DNA from: Candidatus Harpocratesius repetitus
GTDB taxonomy: Archaea; Asgardarchaeota; Lokiarchaeia; Sigyniarchaeales; Promethearchaeaceae
DNA: 64,000 nt
NCBI GenBank assembly: GCA_021498095.1
Contig: JAIZWK010000001.1
Coordinates: 1,847,666-1,911,665 of the forward strand
Direction: 5' to 3'
Both the position numbers and the translations under genes were made by a program. Below the pieces are notes generated by a model. That model saw only the letters and a list, made by a program, of their open reading frames with translations, did not search any database and had not been told where the DNA came from. Positions 26,249-35,308 of this stretch are shown here, one piece after another. Numbering within the stretch: position 1 is the stretch's first letter; each line of letters opens with the position of its first letter.

Positions 26249-27643
26249 CTATTTTTCAAATTCTTGAATCTTTGAAATCACATCATTTAACGAGAGATTG
26301 GAATTTTGATCTCCTGTAATAAAATTTTTCAAAGTATACCTCTTTTGTTCTTGTTCTTTTGGGCCTAAAAACAAAAGAAAAGGTATTTTCATCCGATTAA
26401 CAAATTTACTTACTGAGCGAAATGAACGATTCATGATATCTATTTCCACCCGAATTCCATTTTTACGTAAAATTTTTGCAATTTCAATCCCAAAAGTTTG
26501 TGTTTCTGCTTTTGTTCCTATGAAAATTTCTGATCTTGGTTGTTCTGGTGGAAATTTCTCTTGACGCTCTAATGCAAGAATTATACGATCAAATCCAAAG
26601 GAGAAACCTAATGCTGGAGTTTCTTCACCTCCAAAGGCGCGAATCATTTCATTATAACGACCTCCGCCACAAATTTGTTTTTGCTTTCCTAAAACCGGAA
26701 CATCAATTTCAAAAACAATATTTGTATAATAATCTAAACCTCGAGCAATACCGCAGTCTATTACATAATTCTTGATATCTGCTGCTTCAATAAGAGTGCT
26801 AACACGCTGAATTTTAGATTTGCTTATTGCTTCGAGCGTCTTCGGATATTCGCTAAACAGTTGATTTAAACGAGATATTATATCTGCAGATTTCCCAGTC
26901 ATATATAAAAGTTGCTCCAAGCGTTCAATAATTGCTTGTGGGATCTTCTCTTCTTGCATCGATCCATAATAATCATTAAGAATGTTTTGTTCTGTCTGTT
27001 CTTCGTCCAATGCTCCTATTTCTAATTTTCGGAGCAGACTTGTGATTCTATCAACTATTCCAAATATCTTTTTTTGCTGTGATGGCGAAAGTTTTTCTTC
27101 CTCCAAATATGATCGTAATATGGTTAGATCATTAATTCTAAGAATATAATCTTGCATTTCAAACCGTTCCATAACATTCATTGCGACAATTAACATTTCT
27201 GCATCTGCTGTGGCTGTATCCGCCCCAAAAATTTCAATTCCTGCTTGAGTAAATTGTCTAAAACGTCCAGGTGCAGGTTCATCATATCGAAAACACGGAC
27301 CAATATAGTAGTATTTTTGAGGTTTGGGTCGATACATTAATTCACTTGTGATATAAAACCGCGCTAAAGATGCAGTATATTCAGGACGGAGCGCATAAAG
27401 TGCTGGATTTTCATCGGCGCGGTGTTTTGGAGGATCATAAAATGTAAAAATATCATTAATGATTTTTTCACCAGATCTTTTTTTATAAATTTCGAAAAAC
27501 TCATACATTGGCAGTTCAATTTGCTCAAAACCAAAAGATTGAAAGATTTTTTCAAGTTTGATATAAACTTCTCGTCTTTTCTTCATCTCTTCAGGTAGAA
27601 AATCAATAGTACCAGAAGGTCTCTGTAAATTTATTTTTTCCAT
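26249..27643 (-). CDS. hisS: Histidyl-tRNA synthetase
   Basis: 464 residues, class IIa. Motif 1 region GTIDFLPEEMKKR, motif 2 region YYIGPCFRYDEPAPGRFRQF, the HisA-type CGGGRYNEMI segment, and motif 3 with ALGFSFGFDRIIL. The C-terminal anticodon-binding domain (~375-464) begins with EIFIGTKAE. It charges tRNA-His. Length is normal. A candidate tRNA-His gene lies 1.9 kb away, with an unusual acceptor end, so the discriminator preference of this enzyme is of interest. Confidence 0.97.
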   Translation of the reverse strand: MEKINLQRPSGTIDFLPEEMKKRREVYIKLEKIFQSFGFEQIELPMYEFFEIYKKRSGEKIINDIFTFYDPPKHRADENPALYALRPEYTASLARFYITSELMYRPKPQKYYYIGPCFRYDEPAPGRFRQFTQAGIEIFGADTATADAEMLIVAMNVMERFEMQDYILRINDLTILRSYLEEEKLSPSQQKKIFGIVDRITSLLRKLEIGALDEEQTEQNILNDYYGSMQEEKIPQAIIERLEQLLYMTGKSADIISRLNQLFSEYPKTLEAISKSKIQRVSTLIEAADIKNYVIDCGIARGLDYYTNIVFEIDVPVLGKQKQICGGGRYNEMIRAFGGEETPALGFSFGFDRIILALERQEKFPPEQPRSEIFIGTKAETQTFGIEIAKILRKNGIRVEIDIMNRSFRSVSKFVNRMKIPFLLFLGPKEQEQKRYTLKNFITGDQNSNLSLNDVISKIQEFEK

Positions 27644-28060
27644 TTCTTTTTCGCTTTGCTCGGCCAGAAGGACTCACCATTAAATTATTTGATTTTTATT
27701 CAAGGCTAATATTCAATCAATTCTACTAATATAACTTCAGCAATAATATTTTTGCTTTAATCGAGGCTGCTAATTAGAAAAGAATGTGCCATTAACTATC
27801 AAAACTTAATTACACCCAAAAACATGATTTTATTTTTAAAAAGAATATCGAAATATTCTCATCTCTTGATTATGGCAATATAATGATTTGATCTGTAAAA
27901 AATTGTCATTGTCATTGTCTCAATTAAGGAAATGATTTTAAATAGAAAAGCATTGATTTTAACTAGCAAAGTAATGATTTAACTAGAAAAACAATGATTT
28001 TAATTAGAATAACAATCATAAGTGTTAATTGTTAATGCAAGAAATTTTAGGTGATTAAAA
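27644..28060. other. Intergenic region of 417 bp between hisS and the acyltransferase-like gene
   Basis: It contains the divergent promoters of hisS and the gene at 28061, and four degenerate 21-bp repeats at 27931-28013. An AGGTGA at 28049-28054 is the ribosome-binding site of the rightward gene. No protein-coding frame or RNA gene was recognised. Confidence 0.5.
27931..28013. repeat. Four degenerate 20-21-bp tandem repeats upstream of the membrane acyltransferase gene
   Basis: The units start at 27931, 27952, 27973 and 27993, with consensus close to AATGATTTTAACTAGAAAAAC. A weaker fifth unit may lie further left (about 27880-27900). The period is two helical turns, and the array ends about 48 bp before the GTG start. 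It could be an operator array or simple slippage. Confidence 0.65.
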
Positions 28061-29365
28061 GTGAAAATTATTGAACGAATCCAAGCTTTTGATGTTGTAC
28101 GCGGTTTTGCGGTAATTTTTATGGTTATTCTTCATACCGGTCTTCATGAATGGCTTGGTGCACAAGAACTTGAAGGTGGGGAACAGCAGGCTGATCCCGT
28201 AATGGGCTTCCTTATCTTCTTTTTGACAATCGCAGGAGTCTATTCTACAATATTAGTGGCTGTTAACAGCTATATGTTTTATCGACGTATAGAATCAGGA
28301 AAAAATACTCCTACTCAGCTTACATACTATGGGCTTTTTCTCGGAATATTTTTAATAGCGCTGAATTTCGTGTTTCGGATATTTTTAAGTGGCGATTCTG
28401 GTTGGTTATATTTTTTAGTTAAAAATGGAAATCCCACCTTTTCAGAGCCATTTTGGCTTGTAAGTAGTTCCGCTTTAACAATTTTAGGTTTAAATTCTAT
28501 CTTAGTCCCCCTTATTATGCGAATTCTTAATTCTCGACTTACAAGTGGATTGAAAAATCGTCAAGTCTATGTTATTCTCTTTTGGATGGGTTCATTAATT
28601 TTATTATTAACATTACCTTTCCGTTGGATGGGAGCTCCTGTAGTTGATTCGTTAATTGATTCTCACCGCTATGTATTAGCATGGATTCTCGGTTGTTTTG
28701 TATATGATAATTTTCCTCTATTCCCATTTGTAGCTTATGCTTGTTTTGGTGCTATTTTAGGTATTGCTTTAGCACGAAAAGAAAAACCTAAATATATTTT
28801 AGAGTATACATGGTTTCAAACAATATTTTGGTTCGGAGTTGGATTTCTTGGAATGTATTCTCTTGGGGGTATTCATCCCGGCTTAATCTATGAAACTTCT
28901 CGAATTGCTCTATTGGAAGATTTCTTTAGGCATATCACTCAGTTGGGTGTGGTGTTTCTTTTCTTTAGCTTGGCATTATCCATCGTCGATTTCGCACCTC
29001 ATGATAGAAAAATTCGCCGTATTAAAGGATTTCGTTTTATTACTCGTTATGGAATGATTTCACTCACAGTATATATTTTTGAGGCGTTTTTTTCTGGGTT
29101 AATAACTGGTTTATTAAATTTAATCCCTGCATTTCATAATTGGAATGCTTCTCTTATGTGGGTAATTGTATTAGGTGTTGTTTTAGCTGGTTTATGGGGT
29201 GTAGCGGCTAAATTCTGGGAGAAAGTGGGATATAAGTATTCTGTGGAATGGTGGTTAATTTGGATCGCAGGAAAATTTTCGGGAAAAAAGAGTGAGAAAT
29301 ATCAAATGGAACGGATTTCACAGCAAGATTCATCTAAACTTGCTGAACCTGAAAAAATATCATAA
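28061..29365 (+). CDS. Acyltransferase-like membrane protein (DUF1624/HGSNAT-like)
   Basis: 434 residues, starting at GTG with AGGTGA six bases upstream. The N-terminus RIQAFDVVRGFAVIFMVILH is the diagnostic start of DUF1624/heparan-alpha-glucosaminide acetyltransferase-like and related acyltransferase families. About ten transmembrane segments follow, with a polar C-terminal tail. Members move acyl groups across or at the membrane onto sugars or lipids; the substrate here is unknown. A decayed paralog start lies at 36085. Confidence 0.75.
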   Translation: MKIIERIQAFDVVRGFAVIFMVILHTGLHEWLGAQELEGGEQQADPVMGFLIFFLTIAGVYSTILVAVNSYMFYRRIESGKNTPTQLTYYGLFLGIFLIALNFVFRIFLSGDSGWLYFLVKNGNPTFSEPFWLVSSSALTILGLNSILVPLIMRILNSRLTSGLKNRQVYVILFWMGSLILLLTLPFRWMGAPVVDSLIDSHRYVLAWILGCFVYDNFPLFPFVAYACFGAILGIALARKEKPKYILEYTWFQTIFWFGVGFLGMYSLGGIHPGLIYETSRIALLEDFFRHITQLGVVFLFFSLALSIVDFAPHDRKIRRIKGFRFITRYGMISLTVYIFEAFFSGLITGLLNLIPAFHNWNASLMWVIVLGVVLAGLWGVAAKFWEKVGYKYSVEWWLIWIAGKFSGKKSEKYQMERISQQDSSKLAEPEKIS

Positions 29366-29547
29366 AATGAAAAATATTTTGTAATTCACTTGTTTATTCT
29401 GCAAAAAAGAAGAAAAAGATAACTAGAATCGCACAGACTGGCCATATTGGAGTTCTGCATCTTTTACACCGATATTAATTTTTAATCAAGAAGGGATTTG
29501 AAGATAATGCTAAAAATCCTTATGATGAAGGGAAATAAAGAGAGAAG

Positions 29548-29647
29548 TGGCCCGACCCGGAATTGAACCGGGGTTATACGGGTTTAGCTGCTTGAAGATG
29601 CATCAAACATCCACAACCGTACCGTCTAGCCACTAACATATCGGGCC
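29548..29647 (-). tRNA. tRNA-His(GTG) with 28-nt intron at 37/38
   Basis: The acceptor GGCCCGA/TCGGGCC, D arm with A14, GG18-19 and A21, anticodon stem TACGG/CCGTA and T arm CCCGG-TTCAATT-CCGGG all pair. The 35-nt anticodon loop reduces to TTGTGG plus C when a 28-nt intron (29583-29610) is removed at the canonical 37/38 site, giving anticodon GTG. The intron has its own hairpin GTTTGA/TCAAGC. Position 73 is A and the encoded base before G1 is A, unlike the G-1:C73 of archaeal tRNA-His. Other splice points would give GTA or GAA, but the D arm is of the Asp/Glu/His class. tRNA certain; identity likely. Confidence 0.78.
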
Positions 29648-30113
29648 TGCGTATACAAATGAATGATTAAAAGAATCATAATTGGCTAAAAAAATTTGCG
29701 GCACATACAATGAAATTTTAAATTTAGATAATTTAAGAATAAGAGGATTTAGGAAAATTTAATTTTTATGATTTTTTGACTATTTTTAAGAATGAAGGAT
29801 CAATTAAGAGAAGCCTTATTTTTTAAATTATTTCAATATTATCGTTCAAAAAAATCTCATTGACAATTTCATTGAAGTTTTAGAGCAAAACATACACTAT
29901 TTATTAAAAGAAAAATATTACAATTAATTTAGAATGTAGATTTAAAGGTCTTTGATATTTTAAATATAACTAAAAATATGCAGAACAAAGAATAAAAAAA
30001 TTCACGAATATAATATCATATACTATTAAATGCAAAATTATTCGTAGTTCTTAAAAACAGAAACATTAAATCTTATTTGGTTGGTGTAGAAAATCCCTCT
30101 TTTTTTTATCTTC
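29648..30113. other. AT-rich intergenic region of 466 bp upstream of tRNA-His
   Basis: It holds the tRNA promoter region (minus strand) just right of 29647. No open frame with protein character and no structured RNA was recognised. Confidence 0.5.
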
Positions 30114-30464
30114 ATGCAGTCTAATGGATACCGAACCTTTGTTTTTCCATGGACGCACTTTTCATCTTTAAATATTGCTCGAATCATCTATATTTCTCGC
30201 AAACACCTCTGGTATCATAAATCTTGCTCCCATCTTCAATTTCCCATCTTTCGGCATTACCAACGTAACATTTGTTATTCTACCGAAGAGCAACTGCAAT
30301 TATTTAATTTAATTCAAGACATGCAGATAGATCGAAAAGGAAAAATCCCGATTAGTATAATTAGAAAAGAATATGAACTAAAACTTAAGGAAGCAGAGTC
30401 TCAAAAAATGAAAAAATCGCAGAAAAGACAAAGTAAAAGAAAATCTTTATCTGTAAAACAATAA
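30114..30464 (+). CDS. Hypothetical basic protein, 116 residues
   Basis: Not recognised. The N-terminal half is rich in His, Arg, Tyr and Ser and is of uncertain reality; the true start may lie further in. From about residue 55 the sequence looks protein-like: STEEQLQLFNLIQDMQIDRK, a helix and then a very basic tail with many Lys and Ser. Such tails bind nucleic acid. It is convergent with the GNAT gene, with a gap of 13 bp. Confidence 0.4.
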   Translation: MQSNGYRTFVFPWTHFSSLNIARIIYISRKHLWYHKSCSHLQFPIFRHYQRNICYSTEEQLQLFNLIQDMQIDRKGKIPISIIRKEYELKLKEAESQKMKKSQKRQSKRKSLSVKQ

Positions 30465-30477
30465 ACCCACTTTAAAG

Positions 30478-31758
30478 TTATGTTAAGCAATTTCTAACTT
30501 TCATTTCTCTATAATGTGTCAGAGCTTGCATGATTATATCTAAAAGTGCCTGTGATTCTTCAATCAACTGCAAATTTGAAGTGATTATCGGATGTCGGGA
30601 AAAGCCGAACATAACTGCATCTTCATATTTTCCTTTTATTTTTTTACTTGGAACCCATGCGGGTAAATAGCCTTGAATTATATACATGGGATGTTGAAGG
30701 AAATAGGAAATGAGTAAATTGTCTGCAACCAGAACAATCCATTCAATATATTCTGCTCCTAAAGACCAGGCTACCTCATGAAATTTAGCCAACATTGTTC
30801 CAACTAAACTTGGATCTGTGAGTTGAAATTTGATTTTTTCAACCGTTTTTACTGAAGGAGTGAACAATCCTTGAATTGTATCTCCTGTGGTTGGATCGTG
30901 AATGATGAAGTGAGTGTATTTGTATTCATCGGTGGTAATTCCAACCTTCAATTCTCGAATTCGTGCAACATCGGTAGGAAATGATTCATCCGCTATCGGA
31001 ATGATTTCAACAGGCGCGGATCGTTCCATCATGGTATTAGCATGATCATAAAAAGGTAAGAGAGGAGCAGGTAATCCTTTTGGAAAAATTCTACACCCTT
31101 CATATATATGCCTTCTAAAAGACAAAAGAAAAGCATCGGATTCTCGCTGGTTGTAGAATACATCCTTTTCCAACATAAGAGCATAGGGATGAAGATCACC
31201 CGTTCTTCCCAAATATTGTACGGTGGTGTGTGCCGTTCGCGCTTCGATATACCATTTATCTATCTTATCGATGTGATCTTCTAGAAAATTTCGCATTACA
31301 GCGGAAGCCATTTCTCTAATACCAACGCGCGCTTGATAACTGGGATGAACGTTCAATCCCCTGAGGTATCCTGTTCGAGTTTCTGGATCTATGGTAACGG
31401 TGTAGCAACCGATAATTTTATTCCGCTTGACGGTCTTGAAAATGCCCCAATAGTAATTGGGATCGCTGAATGATGAAAATACAAATGCAGGGTCGAGCAT
31501 TTCGGGATAGGGAAATGTGCCCTGGTAAACCGCATTATAAATTTTGACAATTGCTTTTGCATCTTCATAGGTGGAAGGTCGTGCGAATTTTGTGGGAACG
31601 ATTCGTTTTTTCGGCTTTAATTCAATGTGATTGCCTTGTAGGTCGTATTTTTCGACAATCTCATCAATATCCTTCATTGCAGGAAATTCAAATTTCTTAT
31701 TTTCTGAATTTATATTTGAAGGATCCGGCATTATATTTGTTTGAATTTGAGACTCCAT
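30478..31758 (-). CDS. GNAT-family acetyltransferase-like protein
   Basis: 426 residues. After a charged N-terminus (1-55), residues ~58-200 form a GNAT fold with the acetyl-CoA-binding pattern RGLNVHPSYQARVGIREMAS and the usual strand before it (IGCYTVTIDPET). The C-terminal half (~230-426) has an alpha/beta layout and could be a second, diverged GNAT-like domain. The substrate is unknown. The base composition is a little higher in G+C than that of the neighbouring hypothetical genes. Confidence 0.75.
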   Translation of the reverse strand: MESQIQTNIMPDPSNINSENKKFEFPAMKDIDEIVEKYDLQGNHIELKPKKRIVPTKFARPSTYEDAKAIVKIYNAVYQGTFPYPEMLDPAFVFSSFSDPNYYWGIFKTVKRNKIIGCYTVTIDPETRTGYLRGLNVHPSYQARVGIREMASAVMRNFLEDHIDKIDKWYIEARTAHTTVQYLGRTGDLHPYALMLEKDVFYNQRESDAFLLSFRRHIYEGCRIFPKGLPAPLLPFYDHANTMMERSAPVEIIPIADESFPTDVARIRELKVGITTDEYKYTHFIIHDPTTGDTIQGLFTPSVKTVEKIKFQLTDPSLVGTMLAKFHEVAWSLGAEYIEWIVLVADNLLISYFLQHPMYIIQGYLPAWVPSKKIKGKYEDAVMFGFSRHPIITSNLQLIEESQALLDIIMQALTHYREMKVRNCLT

Positions 31759-31857
31759 AAATGAAAAAAAGATATAAGTATTTAAATGAGCAAAAAAAAA
31801 ATAAATGGTTTTAAAATAAAAAAGAGATATATTTCATTTTATAATGCAATATTTGTC

Positions 31858-33588
31858 TTATTTTTCTTCATCTATAGCTTTTAATAAAGAAGGTAGTTGA
31901 GAGGGTAAAATAATTGAAAAATGTTTGAAATTTGATAATGCACCTTCTGATTTTACAATAAAAGGGTAGAATTTAGCATTGGTATTGCATAAACCTTTTA
32001 AAATTTCTTTTTTATCTTTTGAAGCTTCATTAATAATTCTACGACACCAAAAAGGATTTTCTTTAAATTCTAATATTTTTTTTGCCTTTTTTTCCAATTT
32101 CTTCTGCCATTTCAAATCATTTTTTAAAAATTTGCCTGAATCGAAATGATCAAGAATATCAGAAAGAACTTTTTTACATTCTAAAATTAGCACTTTGGAT
32201 CCTTTTACAGCAACCACATCAAATTCCATAAAAGAATTATAATGGAGAAATTTCTCAATTTCTATAATTGGAAAAGGCCAATCGTTAAATTGATTCTTCA
32301 TTTTTTTATATAATTTGTATTTTGGATATTTTTTATTAATTGGGCCCCGAAATATAAGTTTACATGGAGAATAGCCGTTATCTTGACATATTTGAGCAAC
32401 TTCTTTTTCAAAAATATTTCCACAATACTGCCTAATTTCAGCTGATTTTGAAAGATTGAAAATATAATGCAGATAAGCCGTAAAAATTTGATAAATTGAA
32501 GTATAATAAAATCCCATAGAATAAAAGCCGATATATTGTTTGATCTTACTGGTAAAAACCATAAAAGTATTTAGATCAAATTTTTGAATAATATCTTCTT
32601 CAGAGGAAAATTCCGGAAATTTATGCTTTTGATTCTCTAAAAAGAATTGGTTTATAAAGAATTTCAATTCTTCAGGATTAAAAACTTGAGATAGTTCTTT
32701 ATTTATTGAATAAGGATCTAATCCGATACATACATTTGTATTGCGCCTTCTATTTCTTTTTACATTTTTTTTATTTTTGGAATACTTTTTGGTTTTTGAT
32801 ATATAATCATACTTATAAAGGATTTTATGGAAAAGTATCTGAAAAGCTTTAAACTTTTTGATTATTTTTTCCTTCGATTTTGGTAGATGTTCAATAAAAT
32901 AATCCCTAATTGCTTCAAAATGCAGCGGTTCAAACCATTTTTGAGAAAATATTATTAGTGTTATTTTCAAAAATATGTGATCTGCGGGTTTTCCTAAATT
33001 TTTATGAACATCTATTAGCTTTGAAAAATATTCCATTTCCGACATATTGTTTGAATAAAAATTGAGATAGAAAGAATGAAATTTTGTTATCAATTCATCA
33101 ACCAATTTTCCTGTATAAAACTTTTCAAAATCGGAAAATGCTTTTACTGCAGGAAAATTCTTGAGAATTTCAAAATTAGGATACATATAAAAAACAGCAT
33201 TGATATTTTTATTTTCCGACCCTCCTAATTCTTTTAACGTTTCTTTAGAAATTAGAGCGTTATGTAAACAGCTAAAATTTAGCGGGAGTTGAAGCTTAGG
33301 TGATAAATTAACAAATTTTTTTGGATTTTTTATAGGCATGTAATAATTTGCTATCGCTAATACATATAATGCCCCTAAACCAAAATCCAGTTTTGATCCT
33401 AACTCTTGACTTGTAAATGTTTGGTGGGTTGGGAGATAATATTTAGGGAAAAATCTAACCATATAAGTAAATGCAATTGAGATACTTTCTTTTAGATTAA
33501 ATTGATGCATATTTCGGATAAAATTATACATCTTAACCTTTCCCTGCTCATTTAAAAGATTCTCAATTTGAAATGTTGATTGAGACAT
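31858..33588 (-). CDS. PD-(D/E)XK nuclease-like protein
   Basis: About 576 residues from the ATG at 33588 (MSQSTFQIENLL); ATG 33597 is possible, and an ATG at 33654 would overlap the previous gene. The N-terminal 350 residues are helical and unrecognised. The C-terminal region (~375-500) has FEKEVAQICQDNGY, then FMEFDVVAVKGSKVLILECKK (split here as FDVVAV and LILECKK), the D...ExK core of restriction-like and NERD-type nucleases. A role in DNA repair or defence is plausible but not shown. Lies next to a RadA fragment. Confidence 0.6.
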   Translation of the reverse strand: MSQSTFQIENLLNEQGKVKMYNFIRNMHQFNLKESISIAFTYMVRFFPKYYLPTHQTFTSQELGSKLDFGLGALYVLAIANYYMPIKNPKKFVNLSPKLQLPLNFSCLHNALISKETLKELGGSENKNINAVFYMYPNFEILKNFPAVKAFSDFEKFYTGKLVDELITKFHSFYLNFYSNNMSEMEYFSKLIDVHKNLGKPADHIFLKITLIIFSQKWFEPLHFEAIRDYFIEHLPKSKEKIIKKFKAFQILFHKILYKYDYISKTKKYSKNKKNVKRNRRRNTNVCIGLDPYSINKELSQVFNPEELKFFINQFFLENQKHKFPEFSSEEDIIQKFDLNTFMVFTSKIKQYIGFYSMGFYYTSIYQIFTAYLHYIFNLSKSAEIRQYCGNIFEKEVAQICQDNGYSPCKLIFRGPINKKYPKYKLYKKMKNQFNDWPFPIIEIEKFLHYNSFMEFDVVAVKGSKVLILECKKVLSDILDHFDSGKFLKNDLKWQKKLEKKAKKILEFKENPFWCRRIINEASKDKKEILKGLCNTNAKFYPFIVKSEGALSNFKHFSIILPSQLPSLLKAIDEEK

Positions 33589-33631
33589 AATTTTCATCAC
33601 TTTTTTACATAGGAAAAAAAAGATCGATAAT

Positions 33632-34144
33632 TTAAAATAAATTAATTTGATCATCTAGTAGTTTTTTTTTGGTGGATTTTTTCTTTTTTACCGTTATTTT
33701 TTTCTTCTTTTTCGCTCCTGCTCCTTTCAATTTATTTTCAGAATCAGCCAATGCTTTCTCCACCGCTGCCAAAGGATCGGTCGGTAGATTTTCAATATTT
33801 TTATTATCTGATTCAGATTCTTCTACATTATCGGCAGTTTCAAAAGAAAATTCATCCTTTTTATTTCCTTTTCCCTTCTTTTTCATTGATTTTTCATCGG
33901 GATAAACCACAGTTTCACTGTCTGAAATTCCGGCTTCGGTAATGAAAAACGAACAGGATTCGGGAGGTAAATCGGGAGCATCAACAATAATTGCAGTACG
34001 TTCTAAACTTTGATTGGCAGAAAACCCTTTGGTCTTGAACTGAATTCGAAAATGACAGCCGTGAGCGACAATATTACCTCCAATAGCATCATCTGCTGAA
34101 AAAGTCCCTTTCATTTGGGTGGCAACTTGATTTGTAACCAGCAC
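33632..34144 (-). pseudogene. radA: 3' fragment of a RadA/Rad51 recombinase gene with charged tail
   Basis: The frame reads AETYNIAVLVTNQV just before and after the nominal GTG at 34144, then the C-terminal RecA-core signature GGNIVAHGCHFRI and VDAPDLPPESCSFFITEAGI. This is the last ~100 residues of RadA. Walker A, Walker B and the N-terminal DNA-binding domain are absent; an in-frame TGA lies just upstream and no further homology was seen in other frames. The fragment ends in a ~75-residue acidic then lysine-rich tail unlike normal RadA. It is probably a truncated remnant; translation as a small protein cannot be excluded. Confidence 0.75.
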
Positions 34145-34301
34145 AGCAATGTTGTAGGTTTCAGCAAAAAAGCTGTTTCTTCACCTGCAGAAGTTATTCC
34201 CTTCTATATTTTTATCAGATAAGACTTTTTATAATGTAATTCAAAAATTAAAAAAGTGCGGTTTTGTTCTGTGCGAATATTCAAATACTGTTCCTCGATA
34301 T

Positions 34302-34625
34302 ATGAAAATTAAGTGCACCTTTTCAGGTAATACTTTTTTTCAAGAATTATTTAATCCACTTCTTTTAATGAATTCTAATTTTTCTTTCACCAATCAAGAA
34401 ATAAAAAATAAAAATAATTTATCAACACAATCTATCTTTACAAAATTTGTAATAGACAAAGCGGAACAAATAGATCTTATCGAATATATTGAGTATGCAA
34501 TTTTGGATTTTACTTCTGAAGAAATAGAATCGATATCTGAAAAAAAAGCGGAAAAATTAAAAAATATCGCAACCAGAATCTTAAAAAAAATTACGCAAAA
34601 TTTAGGAATCTTTTTAGAAGAATAA
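34302..34625 (+). CDS. Hypothetical protein, 107 residues
   Basis: Starts at ATG 34302. There may be two short strands at the N-terminus (MKIKCTFSGNTFF), a polar Asn-rich middle, and helices in the C-terminal half (EEIESISEKKAEKLKNIATR). No family was recognised. It opens a run of three unidentified rightward genes (34302-35926) that starts divergently from the RadA fragment. Confidence 0.45.
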   Translation: MKIKCTFSGNTFFQELFNPLLLMNSNFSFTNQEIKNKNNLSTQSIFTKFVIDKAEQIDLIEYIEYAILDFTSEEIESISEKKAEKLKNIATRILKKITQNLGIFLEE

Positions 34626-34667
34626 CTTGTTTTTTTAATTTTAAATACCAAAAAAATTTATTATTCT

Positions 34668-35225
34668 ATGCCTGGAAAAAACATTTCACATGATTTTGCT
34701 GATGAATTGTCAAATCTCTCACTTGAACACTTTTCACATCTTGTATCTTACTTAAAATCTCATGTTAAGGATATTCCATTTAATTTTTCCACCATTGCGG
34801 GCGATTTAGGTTGGTCAATAGATAGAGTTCATGCTATGTTCATGTTAATTCGAGATCTTTACCAACTATTTCGGGTGCAGGAAGAAGAACTGGCGCAGAA
34901 AATGAACAATCTTTACATCCTTAAAAATGATCCATCAACACCTATTACATTAAAAATGACAGAGCAGCAGCTGCAAGATTTGGTGGATTTTCATTTTCTC
35001 ACTTCCAAGCGTCCACAGTCTCTCATCACTCTGCAGAAAATACCCCGACTTCACCAATTAATTCTTGATTACCCCCCATTATTTCATCAAGTTGAAGGGA
35101 AAGGGGGTTGGGAACTCAATGAATCGGGAAAAATGGTATCGGAACAATTCAAACGGTTTCAAAGGGTGCATATAATTCCTGAAAATATTATAGCAAAGAC
35201 AATCTTTATCGAAATTATTCATTAA
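34668..35225 (+). CDS. Hypothetical protein, winged-helix-like N-terminus
   Basis: 185 residues. The region 35-70 (FNFSTIAGDLGWSIDRVHAM) has the look of a helix-turn-helix, followed by a helical segment. The rest is unassigned, with an LNESGKMVSEQF segment that could be a wing of a second such domain. It follows the 107-residue gene by 42 bp. A DNA-binding role is suggested only by the helix-turn-helix-like stretch. Confidence 0.5.
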   Translation: MPGKNISHDFADELSNLSLEHFSHLVSYLKSHVKDIPFNFSTIAGDLGWSIDRVHAMFMLIRDLYQLFRVQEEELAQKMNNLYILKNDPSTPITLKMTEQQLQDLVDFHFLTSKRPQSLITLQKIPRLHQLILDYPPLFHQVEGKGGWELNESGKMVSEQFKRFQRVHIIPENIIAKTIFIEIIH

Positions 35226-35308
35226 GTAGTAATTACCGTAAAATTGATAGTTATAAAGATTTGAATACCCGTTTTTATTTTTAATTTGCGTTGTTTTTTC
35301 CATTTAAT

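Noticed and set aside
29548..29647. Reading this tRNA as Phe(GAA) or Tyr(GTA) through a non-canonical splice site
   Set aside because: The canonical 37/38 site gives GTG, the D arm is of the Asp/Glu/His class, and G1:C72 does not fit archaeal tRNA-Tyr. It is kept as a caveat because A73 would suit Phe or Tyr.
33588..33654. Start of the PD-(D/E)XK gene at ATG 33654
   Set aside because: It would overlap the RadA fragment by 23 bp and add a hydrophobic, low-complexity leader. ATG 33588 gives a clean, soluble N-terminus.
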